Shown here: in pieces, positions 33,397-42,456 of the stretch | How the letters are laid out: the number at the start of each line of letters is the position of its first letter | Numbering within the stretch: the first letter of the stretch is position 1 | DNA from: an uncultured Bacteroidia bacterium | GTDB lineage: Bacteria; Bacteroidota; Bacteroidia; Bacteroidales; CAJPTX01 | Reading direction: 5' to 3' | Assembly (NCBI GenBank): GCA_947252645.1 | Contig: CAMXWF010000001.1 | Location: 1 to 64,000, forward strand | DNA: 64,000 bases | Translations under genes and position numbers: made by a program | Notes under the pieces: generated by a model | The model's database searches: none | What the model was told of the DNA's origin: nothing | What the model saw: only the letters and a program-made list of their open reading frames with translations

Positions 33397-33670
33397 TGGG
33401 CTTTGCCCCACCGGCCGAGAGTCTGTAGCACCTCGCTGGGGGGTGCGGTGGCTGGGTTGGGCGCAGGCAATGCGTAGAGCTAAAATCCTGAGGACTAGCG
33501 CGCTAGGCGTACTTTATTCTGCGGATCGATTGCTGCATTGTCTGCATACCGAACCTCAGCCGCATCAGTCTGCGCACCCCACGTACTCACGTCCGTCCCC
33601 CAAGGCTGCACTATTGGCCATGCTGCCCGACTTGGCCATACGTGGGCGGCCAATGCCCAGGAGATAGGCT

Positions 33671-34198
33671 CTATTCCTCTACGTAGGGAGGCTCGATTTC
33701 TGCTAGCATCTCTTCCCCCTCCTCATCATCCATGATTTTGAACTCGAGGTGTGGGGTGATGAAGCCCTCGTAGTATTCCGCCCTCACATAGTAGACTGCG
33801 CCGGCTTCTGGTGTGATGAAGAGGACGTTATCATCGTCTTCGTCCTCGTCTTCAAAGTCCTCGTGCCCATCGTAGATCAGGCATGCGCCAAAGACGTGTC
33901 GCTTGCCGGCCTTGATGTCGAAGCAGAGGTAGCTCCCGCCCCCGAGTTCCCCAACGTGCTGCTTGTTGCGGACGATCTGAAACGCTGTGCCTCTCCCCGA
34001 GAGGTTGCGCATCAGGTAGATGCGTGCGTAGCCCTCCCTGAGGGCGTAGCCGTTGGGGTTCCTTGAGAATTGCCGCGAGCGAGGGCGATCGGAACCGAAA
34101 AAGCCCTGCCCGGAGGCGGTCTGCGGCAGACCGCCCAGCAGGAGCAGCATGCATAGCGGCAGGCCGCAAGCCAGGAAGAGGTGTTTTACTCTTTCCAT
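33671..34198 (-). CDS. Secreted DUF2846-like protein with acidic tract
   Basis: I chose the ATG at 34198 because it begins a signal peptide (HLFLACGLPLCMLLLLGGL); an upstream ATG at 34282 would add 28 unlikely residues. About 175 residues. The stretch ARIYLMRNLSGRGTAFQIVR, then GELGGGSYLCFDIKAGKRHV, resembles DUF2846-type envelope domains. An acidic run (EDFEDEDEDDD) interrupts the domain and a second acidic run is at the C-terminus. The function is unknown. It is transcribed opposite to its neighbours and divergently from ppk1. Confidence 0.7.
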   Translation of the reverse strand: MERVKHLFLACGLPLCMLLLLGGLPQTASGQGFFGSDRPRSRQFSRNPNGYALREGYARIYLMRNLSGRGTAFQIVRNKQHVGELGGGSYLCFDIKAGKRHVFGACLIYDGHEDFEDEDEDDDNVLFITPEAGAVYYVRAEYYEGFITPHLEFKIMDDEEGEEMLAEIEPPYVEE

Positions 34199-34315
34199 AT
34201 CATGTTGGAATGGATGATTCTTGGCAACAAGGTATGCATTTTTCTTGGCTTGCCTGTGGGAGAAAGCTGCGGCCGAGCGCAATAGCTTTCTTCATCAAAA
34301 CTTAATATGTAAGGC

Positions 34316-34347
34316 TTCGGCAAAATCTTGGGAAGGATTTAACTTTG
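34316..34347 (+). promoter_or_regulatory. Bacteroidota-type promoter for ppk1
   Basis: TTCG (34316-34319), 20 nt, then TAACTTTG (34340-34347). The -7 element matches TAnnTTTG exactly and the -33 element is weak. It lies 38 nt before the ATG at 34386 and rules against the longer reading frame that begins at 34221. Confidence 0.6.
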
Positions 34348-34385
34348 TACTTCCCTTAGGGCCATGCATTGGAATCATCCGAAAG

Positions 34386-36479
34386 ATGGGCAAGTTGACA
34401 AAGGAGAAGTTTCCGTTTGTAGAGCGCGATATTAGCTGGATGTACTTCAATCACCGCATTCTCTATGAGGCTGGGCGCGAGGACATTCCGCTGCTCGAGC
34501 GGGTGAATTTTTTGGGGATCTACCATAATAACCTCGATGAGTTTTTCATGGTGCGTGTGGCCTCGTTGCGCCGTATCATGGATGCGGGATCGGCGTTGCC
34601 TAAATCGCGTCGCGACAAAGCGGCCGAGACGCTCAAGGCCATCTACAAGCTCAACGATAGGTTTATGCAGCAGAGTCTGGAGATGATGGTGCGCCTTTTT
34701 GACCTTTTGGCGCAGGAGGGCATCGAGTTGCTCAACGATGAGCAGCTCGACGCGGCCCAGCAGGCGTTTGTGGTGGATTTCTATCGTCGTGAGTTGGCGG
34801 CGTACACCATTCCGCTCTTCCTGCGTAAGGGGACGCTCAGCGATGACCAAGTGGACGAGTCGCTCTACTTGGCTGTGCAGCTGGAGCATGGGGCCCAGGG
34901 GGAGAGGAAGGAGAAGAAAAAGGACGTGGCCATTGTCCGTTTGCCGGTGGAGCTTACGGGACGCTTTATCCAGCTGCCGTCGGCAGATCCGGGTAAGGTG
35001 TGCTTGATTTTCCTCGACGATCTCATGCGCTATTGCTTGCCCCACGTGTTTGCAGGGCTGCCCTATAGTGACTTCAAGGCCTATGCTTTCAAGTTTACTA
35101 AGGACAAGGAGATAGACCTCAGCGACGATATCGACCAGAGCCTTGTGGAGAAGGTGAGTAAGGCTCTGCGCAAGCGCAAGCGTGGGGAGAAGCTGCGCAT
35201 AGTGTTCGACAGGCAGATGCCCGATGCCATTCTTCAGCGTTTGCTCAAGCAGGCTGACATCGACCGCTACGATGCCAAGGTTTCCAGCGGTCGCTACCAC
35301 AATACGCGCGACCTGATGGATTTTCCGGCCTGCGGCCGCCAGGATTTGCTCTACCCGCGCCAGCCGCCCATTCTGGAGCACCAGGCCGACCTTTCGGACA
35401 GCATGTTCGCGCGCATCCGGCGGGGGGATTTGCTGTTCCATTTTCCCTACCAGAGCTTTGACAACTTCACATTCCTCCTTCGAGAGGCGGCTATTAGCGC
35501 TGAGGTCAAGGAGATCAAGGTGACCCTCTATCGGGTGGCGCGCGATTCCCACGTGATCCACGCCATCATGGCGGCGGCCAAGAACGGGGTCAGGGTCACC
35601 GCCGTGGTGGAGCTCATGGCGCGCTTCGATGAGGAGCGTAACATCTCTTGGAGTGAGGCCTTGACGGCCGCGGGGGTCAACGTGGTCTTTGGGCCAGAGC
35701 CTCTCAAGGTGCACGCCAAGCTGGTCTACATTGCGACGAAGCACGGTGACTTGGCTTGCATAGGCACGGGCAATATGCATGAGGGCACGGCCAAGGTCTA
35801 TACCGACTATATGCTCATGACGGCCAACCCGGAGATAGTAGAGGAGGTGGGCAAGGTATTTTCCTACATCGAGGCACCGTTCCTCAACATCTCTTTCCAG
35901 CATCTGCTGGTGTCGCCCAACGAGATGCGTAAGCCTATCATAGGGCTCATCAACCAGGAGATCCGGAATAGGCGTCGGGGGTTGCCGGCTGCCATCAAGG
36001 TGAAGATCAACCATATCACCGATCCCCAAATCGTCCAACGGCTCTACGCAGCCGCCCAGGCAGGCGTCGACGTGCAGCTGCTCGTCAGGGGCAACTGTAG
36101 CCTGGTGCCTGGGGTGCGGGGGGTGAGCGAGGGTATTCGCGTCAATGCCATCATCGATCGTTACCTCGAGCACGCTCGTATTCTCTACTTTTGCAACAAT
36201 GGTCAACCCAAGGTCTACATTGGTTCGGCTGACTGGATGGAGCGTAATCTCGATAGGCGCATAGAGGTGATGTGCCCCGTTGTGGATCGGAATCTCCAGG
36301 CGGAGCTGCTCCGCACCATAGCGTGCGGTCTGGACGATGTGTCGCAGGGGCACTACGTCAATGAGCATGAGGGTCAGCCTCGTCGGCTCGCCGCCCCGCA
36401 GCCGTGGTTTCGCTCGCAGGCTGCGCTCTACCAGTTCTACCAGCACCACACCGCACCCAGCGAGTTGCCCGAGGTATGA
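34386..36479 (+). CDS. ppk1: Polyphosphate kinase PPK1
   Basis: PPK1 reversibly builds inorganic polyphosphate from ATP. I chose the ATG at 34386, 38 nt after the promoter element, giving 697 residues, a normal family length. The N-domain FVERDISWMYFNHRIL and the kinase motifs are present. The histidines of LKVHAKL (His443) and YLEHARI (His596) correspond to the phosphorylated and catalytic histidines of E. coli PPK1. GTGNMHEGTAKVYTD is also conserved. The stop overlaps the ppx start (ATGA), so maker and degrader of polyphosphate are translated together. Confidence 0.96.
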   Translation: MGKLTKEKFPFVERDISWMYFNHRILYEAGREDIPLLERVNFLGIYHNNLDEFFMVRVASLRRIMDAGSALPKSRRDKAAETLKAIYKLNDRFMQQSLEMMVRLFDLLAQEGIELLNDEQLDAAQQAFVVDFYRRELAAYTIPLFLRKGTLSDDQVDESLYLAVQLEHGAQGERKEKKKDVAIVRLPVELTGRFIQLPSADPGKVCLIFLDDLMRYCLPHVFAGLPYSDFKAYAFKFTKDKEIDLSDDIDQSLVEKVSKALRKRKRGEKLRIVFDRQMPDAILQRLLKQADIDRYDAKVSSGRYHNTRDLMDFPACGRQDLLYPRQPPILEHQADLSDSMFARIRRGDLLFHFPYQSFDNFTFLLREAAISAEVKEIKVTLYRVARDSHVIHAIMAAAKNGVRVTAVVELMARFDEERNISWSEALTAAGVNVVFGPEPLKVHAKLVYIATKHGDLACIGTGNMHEGTAKVYTDYMLMTANPEIVEEVGKVFSYIEAPFLNISFQHLLVSPNEMRKPIIGLINQEIRNRRRGLPAAIKVKINHITDPQIVQRLYAAAQAGVDVQLLVRGNCSLVPGVRGVSEGIRVNAIIDRYLEHARILYFCNNGQPKVYIGSADWMERNLDRRIEVMCPVVDRNLQAELLRTIACGLDDVSQGHYVNEHEGQPRRLAAPQPWFRSQAALYQFYQHHTAPSELPEV

Positions 36480-37387
36480 AGAAGCGTCACTACGCGGCCA
36501 TCGATATAGGCTCCAACGCAGTTCGTCTGCTCATCAAGTGCGTCAACGGGGTGGCCGAGAAACCCCTCACGAAGGTGCAGCTTCTGCGGGTGCCCCTGCG
36601 CTTGGGGGAAGATGCCTTCATCGATGGGCGCATTTCTAAATTTAAGGCCCGTCAGCTTCTCAAGCTCATGGAGGCCTATCGGGCGCTGATGGACATCTAC
36701 GATGTGGGTCGCTACCGGGCTTGCGGCACGAGTGCCATGCGCGATGCCTCCAATAGTCGCCGGCTGGTGCGGGAGATAGCGCAGCGCACGGGGATATGCG
36801 TGGAGATCATTTCGGGGCAGGAGGAGGCAGCTTTGGCCTCAGTCGGGCAGCTTGAGTGCTTGCTGCCAGCTCGAGGCTGTTTTCTCTACGCCGATGTGGG
36901 CGGGGGGAGTACAGAGCTCACCCTGCTCGTGGATGGCAGGGTGGAGGTGCGGAAGTCCTACAATATTGGCACTGTGCGGTTGTTGGCCGGGGTGGTCAAG
37001 CAATCGGTGCTGCGGGGCTTTGCTGATGAGCTTGCGCAGCTAGGTGCGCATTACCAGGCCCAGGCCATTATAGGCACGGGAGGGAATATCAGCCGTTTGG
37101 CTCGTATGGCTGGGCACAAGCTCAAGAGTACGAGTCTACTTTCGCTCCAGCGGGGCGACTTGGGCGATTTATATGGTCAGCTGGGGGCCCTTTCGCTAGA
37201 AGAGCGTATGGCGCGCTATGATCTCAAGCCCGATAGGGCCGATGTCATAGTACACGCCGCGCGCATTTTCCTTATGATGGCCCAGGCGCTTTCGGCTCCA
37301 GAGATATGGGTTCCTACTGCTGGTGTGGCCGATGGCATCATAGAGTCGCTCTATCGCGATGACATGGAGCTGCCGCACGAGCCCTAG
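36476..37387 (+). CDS. ppx: Exopolyphosphatase / Ppx-GppA family
   Basis: I chose the ATG at 36476, overlapping the ppk1 stop by 4 nt; a longer frame from 36404 would run deep into ppk1. 303 residues. The actin-like ATPase fold motifs are clear: AAIDIGSNAVRLLI (7-20), SGQEEA with the likely catalytic glutamate at about 116, and YADVGGGSTEL (138-148). The length equals the short N-terminal two-domain form, without the C-terminal HD domain of long relatives. It may degrade polyphosphate from the chain end or hydrolyse pppGpp; the ppk1 neighbour favours polyphosphate. Confidence 0.93.
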   Translation: MKKRHYAAIDIGSNAVRLLIKCVNGVAEKPLTKVQLLRVPLRLGEDAFIDGRISKFKARQLLKLMEAYRALMDIYDVGRYRACGTSAMRDASNSRRLVREIAQRTGICVEIISGQEEAALASVGQLECLLPARGCFLYADVGGGSTELTLLVDGRVEVRKSYNIGTVRLLAGVVKQSVLRGFADELAQLGAHYQAQAIIGTGGNISRLARMAGHKLKSTSLLSLQRGDLGDLYGQLGALSLEERMARYDLKPDRADVIVHAARIFLMMAQALSAPEIWVPTAGVADGIIESLYRDDMELPHEP

Positions 37388-37521
37388 TAGGACTCTCTGG
37401 AGCTTTTTGCGTGTGCTGGGCATGGGGTCCGAGGTGTCTTTTCCCCCCTGTGGCTCTGTGGTCTCGTGCGCGCAGCCACCGTGCGGCGTGTGGTGCTTGA
37501 ATAGGTGCCAGCGGAAATTCC

Positions 37522-37529
37522 TACCTTGC
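37522..37529 (+). promoter_or_regulatory. Putative -7 element (TACCTTGC) before the MCP gene
   Basis: One mismatch to TAnnTTTG. A TTG lies 22 nt upstream (37497-37499). It is 76 nt before the MCP start. The rest of the 37388-37605 gap shows nothing else. Confidence 0.4.
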
Positions 37530-37605
37530 GGGATGTGAAGGGCTCAGCATAGTGGCGTGCCGCAACCTTTCCCGAGCGTAAAAAAGCTCCTAATACTGCC
37601 AGACT

Positions 37606-39165
37606 ATGAGACTCCAGCGCATGTTTGCCCTCTTGTTCGTTTTCCTATTGCTGATCCTGTTGACGCTCACCGGGATGATTTTCTGGTTGCACGCGAACCT
37701 CAATGATTTGCTAGCACTGAGCGATGCTAGGATGACGAGCTATGCGCTTTCGCAAGAGCTCCAGCAGTCTTCGGACGAGCTGACTACAGCAGCACGCAAC
37801 TACGTGGTCACCTCCGACAGCTCCTTTTTGGCGCAATACAACCATGTGCTAGACGTCCGTAATGGCTTGAAGCCTCGGCCTGATAGGCGCGCTGTGCCAC
37901 TGCGTACACTTTTTCAGGATGCAGGATGCACCCCCGAGGAGATGGCGTTGCTGGTGAAGAGCGAGGATCTATCCAACGAGCTGGCCCAAATAGAGAAGCA
38001 GGCCTTCAAGCTGGTGTCGGATGAGCAGAAGGCCTTGAACGACTCTACCTACGCGGCCAGTGCCAGCCGCGCAAGGGCCATTGCGCTTCTGCTTGGGGGG
38101 GAATACACGCAGGCCAAGGAGCGGATCTCAAGGCCGATCGTAGAGTTTTGTAAGCTCGTCAACGCACGTACGTCACGCGCGTATGATGGGGCGCGTAGGA
38201 CATCCTTGGCGGTTACCTACGCGCTGCTGGCAATGGCCGTGGTGGGGTGCGTGGCTATAGCCTTTGGTTTTCGAGTAGTTCGACAGCGGGTATGTAAGCC
38301 CTTGGGGGGTGAGCCAGAGGATATGCGTGCTTTGGCGCGAGAGATTGCGCGCGGCAAGCTGCATCGCCGCAGTGCCGATGGGACAAGCAGCGACAGCGAT
38401 GTAGCTGGGGCATTGCGCACGATGAGCAACCATCTGGTGGAGGTGATAAGCAATGTGCTGTCGTTGAGCGATGGGGTGCTGGATTCGTCGACCCAAGTGG
38501 AGCGGGTGGCTGCAGAGGTGGCAGAGGGAGCAAACAGCCAGGCTGGGGCTTCGGAGGAGATCGCGGCCTCGGTGGAGGAGATTGTTTCTTCGATACACCA
38601 AGCCACCGACAATGCCCGCGAGGCGAGTGCCCTTACCCAGGGCTTAATTGCGGTGGTGGCGCAGAACCAGACGCAGGCGCAGAATGCGCTCACCACGGCT
38701 TTGAGCATCGAGACGGGCATGGCGCAAATAGCCGGTTTTGCGCAGCAGACTAACATCTTGGCTCTCAATGCAGCTGTGGAGGCGGCCCGGGCCGGAGTGT
38801 ATGGCCGGGGTTTTGCCGTGGTGGCTGCAGAAGTGCGTAAGCTGGCAGACTCGAGTGGGGCGGCAGCCAAGAGTATCGTAGAGCAGGCGCATGCGGCCAC
38901 GACGTGTACGCAGTCGACGCTTGAATCCTCGCAGCGGGTGGCTGATGGCATGCGGAAAAACGTTTCCTTCGTGGAGGAGATCGCTGCTTCGCAGCGCGAG
39001 CTTTCTGCGGCGGCCGATGGCATTAATGCGGCTCTCCAGCAGATGAATCATGTGACGCAGAACAACGCGGCCGCTAGCGAACAGATGGCGGGATTGGTGT
39101 CTGAGGTCCGCGAGAATCTCCAGCAGCTTAGCCATGCCGTGTCGTTTTTCACCGTGGAGGCCTAG
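37606..39165 (+). CDS. Methyl-accepting chemotaxis protein
   Basis: 519 residues. Membrane segments at about 7-27 and 201-222 frame a helical extracytoplasmic sensor of about 170 residues. A HAMP-like linker follows (about 225-280, starting KPLGGEPEDM). The methyl-accepting coiled coil has the conserved tip at about 375-412: IAGFAQQTNILALNAAVEAA, then GRGFAVVAAEVRKLADSS. There is no C-terminal pentapeptide for CheR tethering. It is a plausible substrate of the cheR/cheB operon at 10.7-14.9 kb. No flagellar or che kinase genes are in the window, so the output may not be swimming. The ligand is unknown. Confidence 0.93.
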   Translation: MRLQRMFALLFVFLLLILLTLTGMIFWLHANLNDLLALSDARMTSYALSQELQQSSDELTTAARNYVVTSDSSFLAQYNHVLDVRNGLKPRPDRRAVPLRTLFQDAGCTPEEMALLVKSEDLSNELAQIEKQAFKLVSDEQKALNDSTYAASASRARAIALLLGGEYTQAKERISRPIVEFCKLVNARTSRAYDGARRTSLAVTYALLAMAVVGCVAIAFGFRVVRQRVCKPLGGEPEDMRALAREIARGKLHRRSADGTSSDSDVAGALRTMSNHLVEVISNVLSLSDGVLDSSTQVERVAAEVAEGANSQAGASEEIAASVEEIVSSIHQATDNAREASALTQGLIAVVAQNQTQAQNALTTALSIETGMAQIAGFAQQTNILALNAAVEAARAGVYGRGFAVVAAEVRKLADSSGAAAKSIVEQAHAATTCTQSTLESSQRVADGMRKNVSFVEEIAASQRELSAAADGINAALQQMNHVTQNNAAASEQMAGLVSEVRENLQQLSHAVSFFTVEA

Positions 39166-39185
39166 CGTACATCTTTAGGTGATGG

Positions 39186-39193
39186 TGCCTTTG
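39186..39193 (+). promoter_or_regulatory. Putative -7 element (TGCCTTTG) before the exonuclease gene
   Basis: One mismatch to TAnnTTTG, 44 nt before the exonuclease start. No clear -33 element is seen. Confidence 0.35.
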
Positions 39194-39237
39194 TCGGTGG
39201 ACAAGGTGGGGTAGGTAGGCATTTTAGGGGTCGGTCA

Positions 39238-39750
39238 ATGGAAGCGAGACAGGAGTTTGCGGCTATAGACTTTGAGACCGCCAATTGCGAGCGCTCGAGC
39301 GTGTGTAGTGTGGGCATCGTCCGCATGCGAGGTGGGGAGGTAGTGGAGCAGTTCTACTCGCTCATTCACCCTACGCCCAACTGGTACTCTTGGCGCTGTG
39401 TTGAGGTGCATGGGCTAAGTGAGCGCGACACGCGCTATGCCCCTCTCTTCCCCGAGGTGTGGACTCGGTGTTTTCCCCTGCTGCGGGCCGTTCCCGTGGT
39501 GGCGCACAATGCCAGCTTCGATTACGGCTGCCTCAATGCCGTGTGCGCAGCCTACCACCTGCCGCAACCCTTGCCCAAGTTCCAGTGTACTTACCAGGCT
39601 GCTCGCCGCTATTTTGGCCATCGTCTTCCCAATCTCCAGCTACAAACCGTGTCCGCGGCGTGCGGGTATAGCCTCACGAGGCATCACCACGCCCTGGCCG
39701 ATGCCGAGGCCTGCGCAAGGATTGCCCAACAGATCATTTTCAACCAATAG
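39238..39750 (+). CDS. DEDDh 3'-5' exonuclease (DnaQ-like)
   Basis: 170 residues. The exonuclease motifs are complete: Asp11 and Glu13 in AIDFET, Asp95 in HNASFD, and His150 and Asp155 in HHALADAEA. The size and the HPTPNWYSW and HGLSERD stretches resemble stand-alone DnaQ-like exonucleases that act in proofreading or in DNA repair and RNA trimming. No polymerase domain is attached. The next gene starts inside its 3' end in another frame. Confidence 0.92.
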   Translation: MEARQEFAAIDFETANCERSSVCSVGIVRMRGGEVVEQFYSLIHPTPNWYSWRCVEVHGLSERDTRYAPLFPEVWTRCFPLLRAVPVVAHNASFDYGCLNAVCAAYHLPQPLPKFQCTYQAARRYFGHRLPNLQLQTVSAACGYSLTRHHHALADAEACARIAQQIIFNQ

Positions 39751-40837
39751 AGCCATACCCGTAGCTACGAGTGCCAGGCATCGCAAGCCTCTTTTCTTTG
39801 CGGCGAGCTTCTTTCTTCTGCTAGCCTTGTTGCTAGTGGGGGTTTTCTGGATGCGCCGCTATCGGGCAACGGCTCCGCTAGATTTGGAGGGCACTATGCC
39901 GCTCGTTGATAGGGCTGGGCTTTTGACGAACCAAGAGCACTACACTCTGCTTGCGCTCTTGGAACTTATGCAGGCTCGTGAGGGACTGCATTGCGTGTTT
40001 TTGACCACGTGGGATTTTGACGAATACGCGCCGGCGGATTATGTACAACGTGCTTGGCGACAGCTCTTTCCCGATCCGCAGTTGCGTACCACTGCGCTTC
40101 TTCTGGTGGTGAGTCCAGGCTTTGCCCATCCCGTGGCGCTGGAGGACGTGTTTAGCGATACGACCTCTAGGCAACGTTTTGAGCTTCTTCAGCAGATGCT
40201 ACGTATGCGCGCCTACTGCCCTGGGAGCGCAGAGGTGGCGCTACGGCCTAATTTTGCGTTGATGACCCCAGAGCACGGCCTATACTACGTGCTGACCGGG
40301 AGCGCCTATGTGCCGCATGCCGAGTCGGTGCGTTTTCAGCGCGCTACGCTGGCCTACGCCTATCCCTACGTGGTTAGTGGGCGCTATTTTGATCTGTGCG
40401 TCACCACGCTGGCCTTGGCCTTGGCGGGAGCGAATCCGGGTCATCCCATTGCACCACTGCTCCGGGAGGCCCGTGCGGCCTGGGCGGCCAAACAGGCATC
40501 TTCGCCTGTTTTGACCAAGCATGCCCGCGTACCGTTGGCTCGTCGAATCAATCAGTTCCTGCGCCGTAGTCCCGATTGGGCGTTTGCTGCGCGTGTCGTG
40601 CTTGCGCTCTTGGCCTTCTACTTTGGGAGTTTGCTGCTGCTCTTGCTGCTGTACTTGGCCCTTGTGCTGGTGAAACCTTTTAGGTCACCGCGCGCGATTC
40701 ACGGTGCAAATTGCTACCTTGCGCAGCGTTCACGGTGGCAGGGAGCAGTGCGGACAGGGCGTGGGTCGGGTCGATGGTTGCTGTTTGTTTTCCGTCCGCA
40801 TTGCTGGGTGTGGCGGGCACTGCGGGCTGAGCTGTGA
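39701..40837 (+). CDS. TPM-like membrane protein
   Basis: The reading frame is open far upstream inside the exonuclease gene. The most sensible starts are the ATG at 39701 (50 nt overlap) or TTG at 39722, giving about 378 residues. A membrane segment at about 30-50 (FFAASFFLLLALLLVGVF) is followed by a domain like TPM (YgcG) proteins: PLVDRAGLLTNQEHYTLLAL, then LHCVFLTTWDFDEYAP, then ALLLVVSPG. A second very hydrophobic segment lies near residue 315. The C-terminal 50 residues are basic and without motif. Function unknown; TPM proteins are linked to envelope or photosystem repair in other organisms. Confidence 0.6.
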   Translation: MPRPAQGLPNRSFSTNRAIPVATSARHRKPLFFAASFFLLLALLLVGVFWMRRYRATAPLDLEGTMPLVDRAGLLTNQEHYTLLALLELMQAREGLHCVFLTTWDFDEYAPADYVQRAWRQLFPDPQLRTTALLLVVSPGFAHPVALEDVFSDTTSRQRFELLQQMLRMRAYCPGSAEVALRPNFALMTPEHGLYYVLTGSAYVPHAESVRFQRATLAYAYPYVVSGRYFDLCVTTLALALAGANPGHPIAPLLREARAAWAAKQASSPVLTKHARVPLARRINQFLRRSPDWAFAARVVLALLAFYFGSLLLLLLLYLALVLVKPFRSPRAIHGANCYLAQRSRWQGAVRTGRGSGRWLLFVFRPHCWVWRALRAEL

Positions 40838-40892
40838 ACACAATGCTACACCACTTGTTACAAGAAAGAGTAACCTAATCTACAACACCGAT

Positions 40893-41399
40893 ATGGCAAA
40901 GACAGTGAAATTTGGGGGCAACCCCATGGAGCTAGAGGGTACAGAGACGAAGGTAGGGCAGAAGGCCTATGATTTCACCTGTGTGGGTGGTGATCTTAAG
41001 CCGGTAAAGTTCAGCGATACCCGCGGGAAAGTCCGCATCTTGAGCGTTTTCCCCTCCATCGATACGCCCGTCTGCAGTCGTCAGGCCGCTCGTTTCAACC
41101 AGGAGGCTGGCAAGCTAGGCGACAAGGTGGCCCTTTACGCCATTTCTAACGATCTTCCCTTTGCCCAGGGGCGCTACTGCGCAGCCGAGGGGGTGAAGAA
41201 TCTCCGCATGGTGTCGGACTATAAGGATTTGGACTTTTCCCGTCACTACGGTTTTCTTATGCCCGCCTTGCGTCTGCTGGCGCGCGGTGTGGTGGTGGTG
41301 GATGCGCACGACGTGGTGCAGTACGTGGAGTATGTGCCCGAGGTCACCCACGAGCCCAACTACGAGGCAGCCCTGGAGGCCGTCAAGAAGCTCCTCTAG
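40893..41399 (+). CDS. tpx: Thiol peroxidase Tpx
   Basis: Tpx reduces hydroperoxides with electrons from thioredoxin. I chose the ATG at 40893 (MAKTVKFGG), giving 168 residues, the standard length; an upstream frame from 40704 would be unusual. The peroxidatic cysteine is Cys61 in PSIDTPVCSRQ, and the resolving cysteine is Cys96 in QGRYCAAEG, spaced as in E. coli Tpx. fabG begins 24 nt downstream. Confidence 0.96.
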   Translation: MAKTVKFGGNPMELEGTETKVGQKAYDFTCVGGDLKPVKFSDTRGKVRILSVFPSIDTPVCSRQAARFNQEAGKLGDKVALYAISNDLPFAQGRYCAAEGVKNLRMVSDYKDLDFSRHYGFLMPALRLLARGVVVVDAHDVVQYVEYVPEVTHEPNYEAALEAVKKLL

Positions 41400-41423
41400 G
41401 CTCGTATCCAGACTATCACCAAC

Positions 41424-42170
41424 ATGGGATTGCTAGATGGTAAGCTTGCCTTGGTAACCGGGGCGGCTCGTGGTATAGGCCATGCCATAGCACTCACCTT
41501 CGCCCAGCAGGGCGCGACGGTGGTTTTTGCTAACCGCAGTAAATCCGCTGCGTTTGATGAGACCCTCGCAGCTCTCCAGGCCATAGAACCGGCTTGCAAG
41601 GGCTACCAGCTAGATGTGAGCGACCGCGAGGGGTGTACCCGTCTTGTTGAGGCGGTGTCTGCGGAATTTGGCCATCTTGACGTTTTGGTCAACAATGCTG
41701 GCATTACGCAGGATGCCCTGCTGATGCGCATGACGGAGGCCCAGTGGGATCAAGTGCTTGAGGTAAATCTCAAGTCGGTTTTCAACATGACCCAGGCAGC
41801 CCAAGGGCCCATGCTGAAGCAGCGCCATGGTTCGATTATCAACATGGCGTCAGTCGTTGGCCTCACGGGCAACGCAGGGCAGGCCAACTATGCGGCCTCT
41901 AAAGCAGGCGTAATAGGTTTTAGCAAGTCGGTGGCCAAGGAGTTAGGGTCGCGCAATGTCCGTTGCAATGCCATTGCTCCAGGATTCATAGTTACCGATA
42001 TGACGGCTGGGCTGTCGGAGAAGGTGCGCAAGGAGTGGGAAGCGCAGATCCCCCTGCGGCGAGGTGGTACCCCAGAGGATGTGGCCAATGCGGCCCTTTT
42101 CTTGGCTAGCGACCTGTCGGCCTATGTGACGGGGCAGGTGCTGCAAGTATGTGGTGGGATGGCCATGTGA
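41424..42170 (+). CDS. fabG: 3-oxoacyl-ACP reductase FabG
   Basis: FabG reduces 3-oxoacyl-ACP with NADPH in fatty acid elongation. The 248-residue short-chain dehydrogenase has the cofactor motif TGAARGIG (12-19), NNAG (90-93) and the catalytic Ser143, Tyr156 and Lys160 (YAASK). The RNVRCNAIAPGFIVTDMT region is typical of FabG. It follows tpx by 24 nt and ends before a terminator hairpin. Confidence 0.93.
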   Translation: MGLLDGKLALVTGAARGIGHAIALTFAQQGATVVFANRSKSAAFDETLAALQAIEPACKGYQLDVSDREGCTRLVEAVSAEFGHLDVLVNNAGITQDALLMRMTEAQWDQVLEVNLKSVFNMTQAAQGPMLKQRHGSIINMASVVGLTGNAGQANYAASKAGVIGFSKSVAKELGSRNVRCNAIAPGFIVTDMTAGLSEKVRKEWEAQIPLRRGGTPEDVANAALFLASDLSAYVTGQVLQVCGGMAM

Positions 42171-42194
42171 TCGTCTCTCTACACTGCATGGATA

Positions 42195-42230
42195 CGCCCC
42201 TTTGCTGACGCATTGGGGCGATCTTTTTTT
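42195..42230 (+). terminator. Rho-independent terminator after tpx-fabG
   Basis: CGCCCC (42195-42200) pairs with GGGGCG (42215-42220). An inner TGC/GCA pair lies beyond a TT/TT mismatch. A run of seven Ts ends at 42230. It lies 24 nt after the fabG stop. The remaining stretch to 42457 shows nothing else. Confidence 0.75.
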
Positions 42231-42456
42231 GTGGGTATTCCAGTGCTTGCGTAGCCTCTTTCTCTAGGGACGGGGTGTTGCCCTAGCGATAGTGCAGCTG
42301 TGTGCGTACGCTGTCTATCTTTTGCTTGTGGCCTTGCAAAAGGTCTAGCTCTCCACATTGCCTTGCCTCTCTTTGGCGCGATGGTAGGGCAATGGTGCAG
42401 GGTTTTCTTCCCTGGTTTCTGCAGTCTAGCCGTTGGGATTCGTAGAGCTTCTGCCG

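Noticed and set aside
34221..34385. N-terminal extension of ppk1
   Set aside because: A promoter element at 34340-34347 lies inside it, and the added residues do not resemble PPK1.
34356..36449. A 697-codon open frame on the minus strand across ppk1
   Set aside because: It mirrors ppk1 codon by codon. Long antisense frames are expected in GC-biased codons, and it has no recognisable domain or start signal.
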